A stretch of DNA of 64,000 nt, taken from NCBI GenBank assembly GCA_902624275.1, contig CACNWW010000001.1, positions 266,601 through 330,600 of the forward strand, in the 5' to 3' direction. The DNA is from an uncultured Fidelibacterota bacterium. Its GTDB lineage: Bacteria > Fidelibacterota > Marinisomatia > Marinisomatales > Marinisomataceae. Made by a program: the position numbers and the translations under genes. Of this stretch, positions 36,414-45,681 are shown piece by piece; the first letter of the stretch is position 1; the number at the start of each line of letters is the position of its first letter. The notes beneath the pieces are model-generated. The model searched no databases. It saw only the letters and a program-made list of their open reading frames with translations, and was not told where the DNA came from.

Positions 36414-37377
36414 CAAAAAATATTATCAGGAAATTAACAACAACCTGACTAATACAATTCAGGATACCAGCATTGACGCCCCTAATAAAAAAGTTGGAAA
36501 AGTTAGGGATGCTTATTTTTTGAATGACAGGGTGGTAATGATTTCTACCGACAGACAAAGCGCTTTTGATCGCGTTTTAGCTGCTATTCCATACAAGGGC
36601 GCTGTTTTAAACTCTGTCAGTGCGTGGTGGTTTAAAAAAACTGAACACTTATTTCCAAACCACCTTATTTCTACTCCAGATCCAAATGTTTCTATAGTGG
36701 AAAAATGCACCGTCTTTCCGGTTGAGTTTGTTGTTAGGGGCTATATCACAGGAACAACGGACACCTCCCTATGGACCGTTTATAATAATGGAGATCGAGA
36801 GTATTGCGGAAACACCCTTTCCGAAGGGTTAAAGAAAAATGATAAACTTGACGATCCCATGTTAACACCGACAACCAAAGATAAAGTTCATGATAGACCA
36901 GTCTCTAGAGAAGAAATAATTGATCTTGGGTTAATGTCTTCAGAAGATTACGATATAGCAGCAAAAATGAGCTTGGACCTTTTTGCTTTTGGACAAGAAA
37001 CAGCAAAGAAAAATGGCCTTATTCTAGTAGACACAAAATACGAAATTGGTACAGACTCTTCGGGAAAAATTAAGTTTGTCGACGAAATACACACTCCTGA
37101 TAGTAGTAGATTTTGGATAAGCAGTTCATATAAAGAAAGAATTGATGCTGGTCAGGAGCCTGAAAACATCGATAAAGAATTTTTAAGGCTTTGGTTTGCA
37201 AAAAACTGTGATCCCTATAATGATGAAGTTTTACCAGATGCTCCGGACGATCTCGTTGCAGAGCTTTCTGCTAGATACATTTTATTATATGAGCTAATTA
37301 CTGGGGAAAAATTTGTTTTTCCAAACCTTAATGATATAAACAAACGAATTACTGAAAACATAAAGGAACTATTATGA
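36403..37377 (+). CDS. purC: SAICAR synthetase
   Basis: Joins aspartate to CAIR with ATP (step 8), 324 aa. This is the longer form with a C-terminal extension, similar in size to the fungal-type enzymes. Motifs are KKVGKVRDAYFL, STDRQSAFDRVL, PVEFVVRGYITGTTDTSLW, TPTTKDKVHDRPVSREE and ILVDTKYEIG. It overlaps the purQ fusion gene by 11 bases and purE by 4 bases. Confidence 0.95.
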   Translation: MNIDKKYYQEINNNLTNTIQDTSIDAPNKKVGKVRDAYFLNDRVVMISTDRQSAFDRVLAAIPYKGAVLNSVSAWWFKKTEHLFPNHLISTPDPNVSIVEKCTVFPVEFVVRGYITGTTDTSLWTVYNNGDREYCGNTLSEGLKKNDKLDDPMLTPTTKDKVHDRPVSREEIIDLGLMSSEDYDIAAKMSLDLFAFGQETAKKNGLILVDTKYEIGTDSSGKIKFVDEIHTPDSSRFWISSSYKERIDAGQEPENIDKEFLRLWFAKNCDPYNDEVLPDAPDDLVAELSARYILLYELITGEKFVFPNLNDINKRITENIKELL

Positions 37378-37769
37378 AAGCTGTATTAATTATGGGTTCA
37401 ACCTCAGATCAGCCACATGCAGACAAAATTACTAGCACTCTTGATACGCTAGGAATTGAACATGAGGTTCATGCTGCTTCAGCTCACAAAAACCCTGAAA
37501 GGGTATTAGAAATTATAAGGTCTTTTGAAGAAAAAGATGCTGTTGTTTTTGTTACAATAGCGGGAAGGTCAAATGCTCTTTCTGGTTTTGTAGGTGCAAA
37601 CTGCAGTAAACCAACCATTGCTTGTCCTCCTTTCAAAGACAAGGTAGATATGAGCATTAACATTCACTCAACTCTTCAGATGCCAAGCAAAACACCTGTG
37701 CTTACAGTGCTAGACCCTGGAAACTGTGCTATTGCTGTACACAGAATATTAAACATCGGTTCAATGTGA
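37374..37769 (+). CDS. purE: AIR carboxylase, class II PurE
   Basis: 131 aa. It carries GSTSDQ (phosphate loop) and SAHKNP. In place of the class I AGAGGAAHLPG stretch it has IAGRSNALSG (about 62-71) and ACPPF (about 83-87), as in animal and treponemal class II PurE. Class II enzymes carboxylate AIR directly with CO2, whereas class I enzymes rearrange N5-CAIR made by PurK. No purK occurs in this otherwise complete operon, which agrees with the residue pattern. It overlaps purC and purB by 4 bases each. Confidence 0.9.
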   Translation: MKAVLIMGSTSDQPHADKITSTLDTLGIEHEVHAASAHKNPERVLEIIRSFEEKDAVVFVTIAGRSNALSGFVGANCSKPTIACPPFKDKVDMSINIHSTLQMPSKTPVLTVLDPGNCAIAVHRILNIGSM

Positions 37770-39115
37770 GCAATATTTCTCCATTAGACGGGAGATATAA
37801 AAAAAACACCTCTGAACTAGAAACATTTTTTTCAGAGCAGGCACTAATGCGCCATCGAGTAATGGTTGAGGTGGAATATTTGCTGGCGCTAATTGGACAT
37901 AAGTCTTTTCGACAAACCCGCGCCTTGAGCAAAAAAACTCTAAACTCATTGAAAGGTTTATATGTTGAATTTTCTGCAACTCATTTTAAGCAAATAAAAA
38001 AAATTGAAAAAAAAACAAGTCATGATGTAAACGCGGTTGTTGTATTTGTGTCTGAAAAGTTAAAAAAACTCGGTCGAGGCGATTTGGTACCGTTTGTTCA
38101 CTTTGGACTTACATCTGAGGACATTAACAACATTTCGTACTCTTTAATGACGCAGGGGGCTGTTGAAAATGTAATAATCCCTTCCGTAAAGGGTGTTCTA
38201 AAAGAGTTGAGGGCTCTTTCAAAAAAAACAAAATCTTTGTCTTTGTTGTCTTTAACCCATGGACAGCCTGCCACCACAACAACCCTTGGAAAAGAGCTTG
38301 CTGTTTTTGTTTCAAGGGTAGAAAGAGAAATTGCTTTGGTTAAAAAAATGAAGTTGTTAGCAAAGCTTTCGGGAGCAACGGGATCTTATGCAGCTCACAA
38401 GGTTGCCTTCCCAGATTTTAACTGGCCTTTGTTCTCAAAGAGGTTTATTAAAAAGCTAGGCCTTGAACAGTCCCCGATTTCTACACAAATTGAACCGGGG
38501 GATTCTCTTGCGGAGCTACTACACTCTTTTATTAGAATTAATAATATATTTTCTGATTTTTCTTTAGATATGTGGTTGTATATAAGTAGAAATATTTTTA
38601 TTCAAAAAAATATAGTTGGCGAGGTTGGCTCAAGTACTATGCCCCATAAAATTAATCCAATCTTTTTTGAAAACGCGGAAGGAAACTTAGATATCGCAAA
38701 CAACAACTTCTCTTTCTTAGCTTCCAGAATTACAAGATCTCGACTTCAAAGAGACTTAAGCGGCAGCACTGTTTTTAGAAACATCGGTGTTGGTTTTGCC
38801 CACTCACTCATTTCATATAAAAACCTAATTAGTGGTGTTTTGAGGGTGTCTCCAAACAAAGCACAAATGAAAAAAGAGCTGGATGAAAACTGGAGTATTC
38901 TTGCAGAGGCAATACAAACGGTTTTACGAAAATCTGGAGATGCGTCCGCTTATGATAAAATTAAAAAACTAACCAGAGGAAAGCCGCTAACAAAAGAGTC
39001 TTATTTGCACCTGGTTAACAGCCTTGATGTTGCTGAAAAAGACAAGGTTGCTCTTCTTGAATTAACCCCACATACATATCTGGGTGAAATAAATAAAGTT
39101 TTGGAGAACCTATAA
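37766..39115 (+). CDS. purB: Adenylosuccinate lyase
   Basis: 449 aa of the E. coli-like PurB subgroup (opens NISPLDGRYKKNTSELETFFSE in two parts). It releases fumarate from SAICAR (step 9) and from adenylosuccinate (AMP branch). Signature loops are FGLTSEDINN, THGQPATTTTLG and the catalytic GSSTMPHKINP. The start is GTG inside the purE stop region (ATGTGAGC). It shares the operon with purA, so both AMP-branch enzymes are made together with the IMP enzymes. Confidence 0.95.
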   Translation: MSNISPLDGRYKKNTSELETFFSEQALMRHRVMVEVEYLLALIGHKSFRQTRALSKKTLNSLKGLYVEFSATHFKQIKKIEKKTSHDVNAVVVFVSEKLKKLGRGDLVPFVHFGLTSEDINNISYSLMTQGAVENVIIPSVKGVLKELRALSKKTKSLSLLSLTHGQPATTTTLGKELAVFVSRVEREIALVKKMKLLAKLSGATGSYAAHKVAFPDFNWPLFSKRFIKKLGLEQSPISTQIEPGDSLAELLHSFIRINNIFSDFSLDMWLYISRNIFIQKNIVGEVGSSTMPHKINPIFFENAEGNLDIANNNFSFLASRITRSRLQRDLSGSTVFRNIGVGFAHSLISYKNLISGVLRVSPNKAQMKKELDENWSILAEAIQTVLRKSGDASAYDKIKKLTRGKPLTKESYLHLVNSLDVAEKDKVALLELTPHTYLGEINKVLENL

Positions 39116-39116
39116 C

Positions 39117-40568
39117 GTGTGCGGAATAATTGGTTTATATCATCCAACAGAAAATGTTTCTGGTGAAATTTATGATGCTCTGATTCAAGTTCAGCACAGA
39201 GGTCAAGATGCCGCTGGAATTGCTACCTGGGACAGCAAAAAACTTTCTCTTCATAAAGAGCTTGGTGTTGTTACTGAGGTTTTTAAAACAAATGAGTCTC
39301 TAGGTTTGGATGGTAATGTAGGAATAGGTCATGTGCGTTATCCTACCGCTGGCTGTTCTGACGTTTCAGAGGCACAACCATTTCACTCTTCTAACCCTGT
39401 GAATATTTGCCTTGCACACAACGGAACATTGACCAACAGTGATGAGATGAAAAAATTTCTTCTGGACACCCACTTCTGTCAGTTTAACACTCAGTCTGAC
39501 TCTGAAGTATTATTAAACCTTTTTGCATATGAATTGTCTAAAACAAACTTTGATGTTTTGCAAAATTCGCATGTTTTTGAAGCTCTAGAAAGAGTGTATG
39601 CAAGGTGCGAGGGTGGCTTTGCTGTGACAATGATTGTTGGGGGCGTTGGTCTGGTTGCCTTTAGAGATGCAAACGGAATTCGACCGCTTGTTGTGGGTAA
39701 AAAAGGCGGTGAATCTTTTATGGTTGCTTCAGAAAGCTCTGCGCTTAGCGCTCTAGGGTATAGATTTGAATACGACGTTGATCCTGGAGCGGCCGTCATT
39801 ATATCTGAAAGTGGTGTTGCAGAAAAAAGCATTTGTGCTGAATCTATATCACACTCTCCTTGTCTTTTTGAGTTTGTATACTTTTCGCGCCCCGACTCTG
39901 TTATAGATTCTATATCTGTTCATAAATCTCGACTTAGAATGGGAGATTTTTTGGGAAATAAAATTCTTAGAGATTATTCTCATCTAAAAGTAGACGCAGT
40001 AATACCCGTTCCAGACACAAGCAGAACATCTGCGATGCAGGTTGCCTACAAACTTGGTGTTAAATACAGAGAAGGGTTTATTAAAAACAGATATATAGGT
40101 AGAACGTTTATTATGCCGGGGCAAAGCATTAGAAAAAGGTCTGTTGCTCACAAGCTGAGCCCAATAGAAATTGAGTTTAAAAATAAAAACGTTTTGCTGG
40201 TTGATGACTCAATTGTGCGAGGAAATACTTCAAAAAAAATTGTTGAAATGGTTAGAAAACAAGGAGCAAAAAATGTATACTTTGCTTCTGCCGCTCCTCC
40301 GGTACGCTATCAAAACGTTTATGGTATTGATATGCCAGCAACCAAAGAACTGGTTGCCCACGGGAAAACAGTTGAAGAAATAAGACTTTTCATTGGAGCA
40401 GACGAACTTATTTATCAAGATATTGAAGACTTAAGAATGGCCGCACACATTGGAAATACAAGCATTACAAGCTTTGAAGACTCGGTTTTTACGGGTAAAT
40501 ACCGTGCCGGGAAAATTTCTGAAGAATATTTATCACGACTTGAAAACAACCGATCTTCCAAAGAATGA
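39117..40568 (+). CDS. purF: Amidophosphoribosyltransferase
   Basis: First committed step: PRPP plus glutamine to phosphoribosylamine, 483 aa. The N-terminal nucleophile is Cys2 (GTG-encoded start then CGIIGLY), followed by QHRGQDAAGIAT and GHVRYPTAG. The phosphoribosyltransferase domain has IPVPDTSRTSA and the PRPP motif VLLVDDSIVRGNTS. No propeptide precedes the Cys, so it is the non-processed form. No Fe-S-type cysteine set is obvious. It starts one base after the purB stop region and overlaps purD by 4 bases. Confidence 0.96.
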   Translation: MCGIIGLYHPTENVSGEIYDALIQVQHRGQDAAGIATWDSKKLSLHKELGVVTEVFKTNESLGLDGNVGIGHVRYPTAGCSDVSEAQPFHSSNPVNICLAHNGTLTNSDEMKKFLLDTHFCQFNTQSDSEVLLNLFAYELSKTNFDVLQNSHVFEALERVYARCEGGFAVTMIVGGVGLVAFRDANGIRPLVVGKKGGESFMVASESSALSALGYRFEYDVDPGAAVIISESGVAEKSICAESISHSPCLFEFVYFSRPDSVIDSISVHKSRLRMGDFLGNKILRDYSHLKVDAVIPVPDTSRTSAMQVAYKLGVKYREGFIKNRYIGRTFIMPGQSIRKRSVAHKLSPIEIEFKNKNVLLVDDSIVRGNTSKKIVEMVRKQGAKNVYFASAAPPVRYQNVYGIDMPATKELVAHGKTVEEIRLFIGADELIYQDIEDLRMAAHIGNTSITSFEDSVFTGKYRAGKISEEYLSRLENNRSSKE

Positions 40569-41872
40569 AAAATGTTTTGGTGGTGGGGTCTGGGGCAAGA
40601 GAGGTTGCAATTGCTAGATGTGTTTCACAAAGCTCAATAAAAAATTCTCTTTTTTGCGTATCAAAAGATATAAACCCGCAAATCTTCGATCTTTGTAAGG
40701 ATTACTTTGTTACTGATCTTGCGAACATATCTGATATTGTGTCATATAGCAAAAAAACTAGGGTCGATTTTGCAATAATTGGGCCAGAAAACCCGCTTGC
40801 TAACGGTATTGTCAATGAGCTTGAAAATGTTGGGGTTAAGTGCGTTGGGCCCAAAAAAGAAGTTGCGCTAATTGAAACCAGCAAGGCTTTTGCAAGAAAA
40901 ATAATTGATCTTTGCTGTCCAGAAAAAAATCCACAAAGAAAAGAGTTTAGCTCAATAGAGGGGGTTGAGAGCTTTATCAAACAATTGGGTGGGGAGTACG
41001 TAATAAAGTTTGATGGTCTTATGGGTGGAAAGGGAGTACGTGTTTCTGGTGAACACCTAAAAAACATTGATGAGGGCGTTGCCTACGCTAACGAAATTAC
41101 TAATATTGGCGGAAAGTTTTTAATTGAAGAAAAGCTGATTGGAGAAGAATTTTCTTTAATGAGTTTTGTAGATGGTAAGGTTTGCAAACATATGCCTGTT
41201 GTTCAGGACCACAAAAGAGCATATGAAGGCGACACCGGTCCTAACACAGGAGGGATGGGCACCTACTCTTTTGGAAATCATTCTCTTCCCTTTTTAAGCG
41301 AAAAAGACATTAACGAGGCTCAAAAAACAAATGAGCTTGTAGCCAAACAACTTTTTGATGAAACGGGCACTCCCTATGTTGGCATACTATATGGCGGCTT
41401 TATGTTAACAGGGGGTGGTGTTAAGGTCATTGAGTACAACGCTCGTTTCGGTGACCCTGAAGCAATGAATGTCTTGTCTGTATTAGAGTCAGACTTCTTA
41501 TCAATTTGTATTTCTATGGTTGATGGAAACCTAAAAAACCAAGATGTCTCTTTTGAAAAGCTTGCTACTGTTTGTAAATATGTTGTTCCGGTGGGCTACC
41601 CAGACAAACCCACAAAAAACTTTGAAGTGTTTTGTGATCAAAATGACCGTTCTCTTTTTCTCGCATCTGTTATGCTAAAAGATCAAAAGCTAATTGCCTG
41701 TGGGTCAAGAACCGCTGCGGTGGTTGGTAAAAACAAAGATATTTTTCAGGCTGAGCTGTTTGCTGAAGCCGGTATAGCAAACATATCCGGAAATCTCTTT
41801 CACAGAAAAGACATTGGCACAAAGAAGTTAATTGACTCTAGAATTAAAAGAATGAAAGAGTTGTTGCAATGA
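40565..41872 (+). CDS. purD: Phosphoribosylamine-glycine ligase (GAR synthetase)
   Basis: ATP-grasp enzyme for step 2, 435 aa. It opens MKNVLVVGSGAREVAIAR, then FAIIGPENPLANGI, the ATP-grasp segments YVIKFDGLMGGKGV and LIEEKLIGEEFSLMSFVDG, DHKRAYEGDTGPNTGGMG and EYNARFGDPEAMNV. It overlaps purF and purN by 4 bases each, consistent with one polycistronic message. Confidence 0.96.
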   Translation: MKNVLVVGSGAREVAIARCVSQSSIKNSLFCVSKDINPQIFDLCKDYFVTDLANISDIVSYSKKTRVDFAIIGPENPLANGIVNELENVGVKCVGPKKEVALIETSKAFARKIIDLCCPEKNPQRKEFSSIEGVESFIKQLGGEYVIKFDGLMGGKGVRVSGEHLKNIDEGVAYANEITNIGGKFLIEEKLIGEEFSLMSFVDGKVCKHMPVVQDHKRAYEGDTGPNTGGMGTYSFGNHSLPFLSEKDINEAQKTNELVAKQLFDETGTPYVGILYGGFMLTGGGVKVIEYNARFGDPEAMNVLSVLESDFLSICISMVDGNLKNQDVSFEKLATVCKYVVPVGYPDKPTKNFEVFCDQNDRSLFLASVMLKDQKLIACGSRTAAVVGKNKDIFQAELFAEAGIANISGNLFHRKDIGTKKLIDSRIKRMKELLQ

Positions 41873-42441
41873 GGTTGGCTGTTATTGGATCAACCAACGG
41901 CACAGACCTTGTTCCTATTGTTAGTGCTATAGACTCCGGAGAGCTTTTGGCCAGCGTAGAGGTTGTCATTTCAAACAACGAGCTTTCTGGGATTCTAAAA
42001 AAGGCTAGCACCTATGGCATAGACGGGCATTTTATTTGTCATAAAAATAAAAAACGTGGTGTTTTTGAATTAGAAATGTCACAAATTTTAGAAAGCAAAA
42101 AAATTGATTTGATTTTGCTTATTGGGTTTATGAGAATTCTTTCATCAGAGTTTGTAGAAAGGTGGCGTGGAAAAATAATTAACGTCCACCCTTCTCTGCT
42201 GCCAAAATATGCTGGTGGGATGAACAACGATGTTCATGAAAGCGTCTTGGCTGCGGGCGATAAAGAGAGCGGGTGCACAATTCATCTTGTAACTAAAGAT
42301 GTTGATTGTGGTCCTATTTTACTACAAAAATCGTGTCCTGTTTATGAAAACGACTCTGTTGAATCTCTTCGAGAAAGAGTTCAAAAGCTTGAGGGTAAAT
42401 GTTTTATAGAGGTAATTAATAACTGGAGGGGTTATGAATAA
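41869..42441 (+). CDS. purN: Phosphoribosylglycinamide formyltransferase
   Basis: Formyl-THF-dependent step 3, 190 aa. The catalytic set is visible as IGFMRILSSEFVERW, NVHPSLLPKYAG (Asn/His) and the Asp in TKDVDCGPILLQK. The first loop of about 30 residues is slightly divergent (IGSTNGTDLVPIV). No formate-dependent PurT is seen. It overlaps the PsiE-like gene by 8 bases. Confidence 0.94.
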   Translation: MRLAVIGSTNGTDLVPIVSAIDSGELLASVEVVISNNELSGILKKASTYGIDGHFICHKNKKRGVFELEMSQILESKKIDLILLIGFMRILSSEFVERWRGKIINVHPSLLPKYAGGMNNDVHESVLAAGDKESGCTIHLVTKDVDCGPILLQKSCPVYENDSVESLRERVQKLEGKCFIEVINNWRGYE

Positions 42442-42829
42442 CAAACTGTTTTTTGACTTTATTTCTGTTGTTGAAAAAGTTCTGCACTTAATAATACTGG
42501 GCATGGTGATATTCCTTTGTTTTGAAGAGGTCATGTCTGCCGTAAACGGTGGCGGAATCAAGGTAGAGAGTGTTTTAATGCTGTTTATTTATCTAGAAAT
42601 CATGCAAATGGTAAACATATTTTTTTCCACTGGAAAAATTCCAATAAGGTATCCTTTATATATTGGTATGTTTGCTTTGGCGCGACACATCTCATTTGAA
42701 GATATAAAAGGAATTGAGTCTTTGTATCTTTCTGCTTCTGTGGCGCTATTGTCTCTGGCTCTTGTTGGTTTGGCATATAGAAATAAAATAATGAACAAAA
42801 GCATTCCAGAGCTTCCAGAAAACGAATGA
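42434..42829 (+). CDS. PsiE-like four-helix membrane protein
   Basis: 131 aa with four predicted membrane helices (about 12-34, 45-64, 72-88 and 96-115). The pattern is typical of PsiE-family proteins: a Glu-containing first helix, EIMQMVNIFFSTGKIPIRYPLYIGMFALARH and a final helix with basic tail. In E. coli, psiE responds to phosphate starvation and its function is unknown. Here the gene is wedged between purN and purH with overlaps of 8 and 4 bases. It is therefore expressed as part of purine synthesis. A link to phosphate or PRPP supply is speculation. Confidence 0.75.
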   Translation: MNNKLFFDFISVVEKVLHLIILGMVIFLCFEEVMSAVNGGGIKVESVLMLFIYLEIMQMVNIFFSTGKIPIRYPLYIGMFALARHISFEDIKGIESLYLSASVALLSLALVGLAYRNKIMNKSIPELPENE

Positions 42830-44325
42830 CAAAAAAGGTCTTACCTAAAACTGCGCTAATATCGGTTTCTAACAAGTCAGGTGTTGTAGCGTTTGCTAAA
42901 CTGCTTCAAAAGAGTGGTGTAAAAATATTTGCAACCGGGGGTACGGCCCTAGCGTTAAAGCGCGCTGGTATAAGAGCATCTAAGGTGTCTTCAATTTCTC
43001 GCTTCCCTGAAATTTTTGGAGGAAGGGTTAAAACTCTTAGTCCATATATTTCTGGCGGTATTCTTGGGCAAAGAGACAGGGACAAAACCGAGGCAAAAAA
43101 AAACAATATTACTTGGATTGATCTCGTTGTTTGTAACCTATATCCATTTTCCGATGTTGCTAAAAACACCAACTCCACAATGGATGAAAAAACAGAAAAC
43201 ATAGACATTGGTGGACCAACCATGATTAGGGCAGCAGCAAAAAATTTTAAATGGGTTAGTGTTGTTGTGAGCCCAAAAGACTATCGTTCTGTTGGTGCAG
43301 CTATTTCAAGTGGAGGTCTTACAGAAAAAAGGCGTTTTAGTCTCGCTAAAAAGGCTTTTGGTCATTGTGCAGAATACGATCAGGCTATCTTTGAAACGCT
43401 ATCAGAAAAAGCACCAGAACACGACTCTTTGCGCTATGGTGAAAATCCACACCAACAGGCTTTTGTTGTGAAAGAAGAAACACCCTCCTCTTTTGGTGTT
43501 CCGCAGGCTAAGCAACACCAAGGCAAAGCCCTCTCGTACAACAATTTTTTGGATGGGGACGCTGCCCTGCAGTGTCTATCAGAGTTTAAAAAATCTCCTG
43601 CTTGTGTTATTGTAAAACACGGTTCTCCTTGCGGTGTCGGGGTGGGAAAGAATGTGAGCGAGGCATTTTTTAGAGCGCTCAAAGTTGATAGTCTGTCTGC
43701 TTTCGGCGGGGTAGTTGCAACGAACAGAAGGTGCACTGTTGATCTGGCAAAAAAATTAGATAAGGTATTCTTTGAAATCATAGTTGCTCCCTCTTTTGAC
43801 GCTGGTTCATTAAAAATATTTTCAAGGAAAAAAAATCTGCGCGTTTTAAGTCTAAAAAAATATTTGTCTCCAGAATTTTCTATAAAAACAATTGGTGGTG
43901 GAAGCTTGGGCCAAGAACGAGATGATTCAAACCTGCTCAAAGAACACCTTATTGTTCCAACAAAAAAGAAGATGACCCCAAACCAACTTTCTACTTGCTT
44001 GTTTGCTTGGAAGGTGGTCAAACATACAAAATCAAATGCCATCGTTGTTGCCAAAAACAATAAAATTATAAGCATATCTGGTGGCCAGACAAGTCGGGTA
44101 GATGCCACTAAAATAGCTTTCGAAAAAACAAAAATACCTAAAGGGTGTGTTGTTGCTTCTGACGCTTTTTTTCCTTTTAAAGACTCAATAGAAAAAATGG
44201 CGCAATACAAAGTTGCTGCCGTAATCCAGCCCGGCGGGTCTATAAGAGATTGCGGAGTTGTCGATTCGTGTAACAAAAATAAAATTGCCATGGCCTTTAC
44301 TGGCTTTAGAGTTTTTAAACACTAG
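42826..44325 (+). CDS. purH: Bifunctional AICAR transformylase / IMP cyclohydrolase
   Basis: Steps 9-10 of IMP synthesis, 499 aa. The cyclohydrolase (MGS-like) domain at about 1-190 has ALISVSNKSGVVAFAKLL, FATGGTALAL and RVKTLSPYISGGIL. The transformylase domain at about 195-499 has LRYGENPHQQA, VIVKHGSPCGVG and SDAFFPFKDSIE. The lysine-rich sequence is a little divergent but keeps all major motifs. It overlaps the PsiE-like gene by 4 bases and precedes the quinone oxidoreductase by 8. Confidence 0.95.
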   Translation: MTKKVLPKTALISVSNKSGVVAFAKLLQKSGVKIFATGGTALALKRAGIRASKVSSISRFPEIFGGRVKTLSPYISGGILGQRDRDKTEAKKNNITWIDLVVCNLYPFSDVAKNTNSTMDEKTENIDIGGPTMIRAAAKNFKWVSVVVSPKDYRSVGAAISSGGLTEKRRFSLAKKAFGHCAEYDQAIFETLSEKAPEHDSLRYGENPHQQAFVVKEETPSSFGVPQAKQHQGKALSYNNFLDGDAALQCLSEFKKSPACVIVKHGSPCGVGVGKNVSEAFFRALKVDSLSAFGGVVATNRRCTVDLAKKLDKVFFEIIVAPSFDAGSLKIFSRKKNLRVLSLKKYLSPEFSIKTIGGGSLGQERDDSNLLKEHLIVPTKKKMTPNQLSTCLFAWKVVKHTKSNAIVVAKNNKIISISGGQTSRVDATKIAFEKTKIPKGCVVASDAFFPFKDSIEKMAQYKVAAVIQPGGSIRDCGVVDSCNKNKIAMAFTGFRVFKH

Positions 44326-44333
44326 GAGAATTT

Positions 44334-45335
44334 ATGAAGGCTATTATTTGTAAAGAATTTGCTCCTGTTTCAGAGCTCGTTTGGGAAGAGGTTGCTGATC
44401 CTGTTGCGGGACCAGGAGAAATTGTCATTGACGTAAAAGCAGCCGGGCTAAACTATCCAGACAATCTTATTGTTCAGGGCTTATATCAGTTTCGACCAGA
44501 AAGGCCCTTTTCTCCTGGACATGAGGGCTCTGGTGTTGTTTCTTCAGTTGGGGCTGATGTTAAAATGCACAGCGTTGGTGACAGGGTTGCGTTTTTTAAA
44601 GGCTTCGGTGCTTTTGCAGAAAAAATTGTAGTGTCTGAAAGAATGGCTTTTCCAATCCCTAAAAGCTTTCCTCACAAGATAGCAGCCGGCGTTTTTATGG
44701 TTTATGGCACAAGCTATCATGGCCTTGTTCAAAGAGCAAAAATTAACAAGGAAGACGAGGTATTGGTTTTGGGTGCCGCTGGCGGTGTTGGTTTAGCTGC
44801 CGTAGACATTGCAAAGTCTTTTGGTGCAAGGGTTGTGGCCGCCGTCTCTACCAAAGAAAAAGCTGAGATATGTAAGGGTTACGGGGTGGATGATGTTGTT
44901 ATATACGGCAAAGAAAAGCTTGACAGGGAGGGGCAGAAAGCGCTTACAAAAGAATTAAAGTCTAAAAGCACTCTTGGGGGGTTTTCTATCATTTATGATC
45001 CAATAGGTGATTGTTTTGCTGAGCCGGCACTGAGGTCTATTGGTTGGGGAGGAACCTATCTTGTGATTGGCTTTGCCGCGGGAAAAATCCCAGTCTTTCC
45101 GACAAACTTAATGCTTTTAAAGGGTTGTGCAGTTTCTGGTGTTTTTATTGGAAGGTTTCAGCAAGAAGAGCCTAAACAAAATGCTCAAAATTTGAAAGAA
45201 ATTGGCGAGCTCCTTGGCTCTGGCAAGCTAACCCCTTTTATATCCGAAACCATTCCTATGTCTGAGTCAGCTGACGCAATTGAACGAATTGCAAAGCGCG
45301 GTGTTGTTGGCAAGGTCGTTTTTGTTAACAACTAG
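44334..45335 (+). CDS. NADPH:quinone oxidoreductase-like protein (MDR superfamily)
   Basis: 333-aa zinc-independent medium-chain dehydrogenase/reductase of the quinone oxidoreductase group. The N-terminal GroES-like domain has GLNYPDNLIVQGLYQ and PGHEGSGVVSSVGADV. The Rossmann domain has VLVLGAAGGVGLAAVDIAKSFGA, the NADPH loop. The structural-zinc cysteines of alcohol dehydrogenases are absent. It has a good AGGAG ribosome site. It probably reduces quinones or enones; the substrate cannot be read. It is the last plus-strand gene here and overlaps the convergent DoxX-like gene by 4 bases. Confidence 0.88.
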   Translation: MKAIICKEFAPVSELVWEEVADPVAGPGEIVIDVKAAGLNYPDNLIVQGLYQFRPERPFSPGHEGSGVVSSVGADVKMHSVGDRVAFFKGFGAFAEKIVVSERMAFPIPKSFPHKIAAGVFMVYGTSYHGLVQRAKINKEDEVLVLGAAGGVGLAAVDIAKSFGARVVAAVSTKEKAEICKGYGVDDVVIYGKEKLDREGQKALTKELKSKSTLGGFSIIYDPIGDCFAEPALRSIGWGGTYLVIGFAAGKIPVFPTNLMLLKGCAVSGVFIGRFQQEEPKQNAQNLKEIGELLGSGKLTPFISETIPMSESADAIERIAKRGVVGKVVFVNN

Positions 45336-45667
45336 CCAAGATATAGAAGCGCAAGGCAAAGCGACAGCAGCGTTATTGACGGAATCACTTTTCTAAAGGT
45401 GCTCTTTACTTTAATGTGTGTAAGTATCGCAAACACCATTAGGGTTATGATTCCTTTTAGCCCTATCTCGTTTAACTCTGGGTTTGTGGTTAACAACATT
45501 GCCGCACAAGAAAGCTTTGTAATGCCAGTGAGGTCCCTCAGCCAGTCTGGATAATTATAGTCTCTTCTAAACTCAGCAATAATATTGTCATATCTCACAA
45601 CCCAAACAAAAAACAGGGCAGTTGAAATCACGATTTTTAGCACCGTTGTTAATAGCTCTATGTTCAT
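45332..45667 (-). CDS. DoxX-like small membrane protein, 111 aa
   Basis: Four predicted membrane helices. The stretch YPDWLRDLTGITKLSCAAML is characteristic of the DoxX-like family. Its members are small inner-membrane proteins, mostly of unknown function, sometimes tied to redox reactions. It is the distal gene of the dnaA-ssb-plsC minus-strand group, 14 bases after plsC. No cysteine pair or cofactor motif is visible. Confidence 0.68.
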   Translation of the reverse strand: MNIELLTTVLKIVISTALFFVWVVRYDNIIAEFRRDYNYPDWLRDLTGITKLSCAAMLLTTNPELNEIGLKGIITLMVFAILTHIKVKSTFRKVIPSITLLSLCLALLYLG

Positions 45668-45681
45668 TTTATCTCCCTCTT

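Noticed and set aside
43434-44291. 285-codon open frame on the minus strand inside purH
   Set aside because: It lies opposite a fully conserved purH with all motifs, has no ribosome site or family motif, and its composition is that of a reverse-frame shadow.
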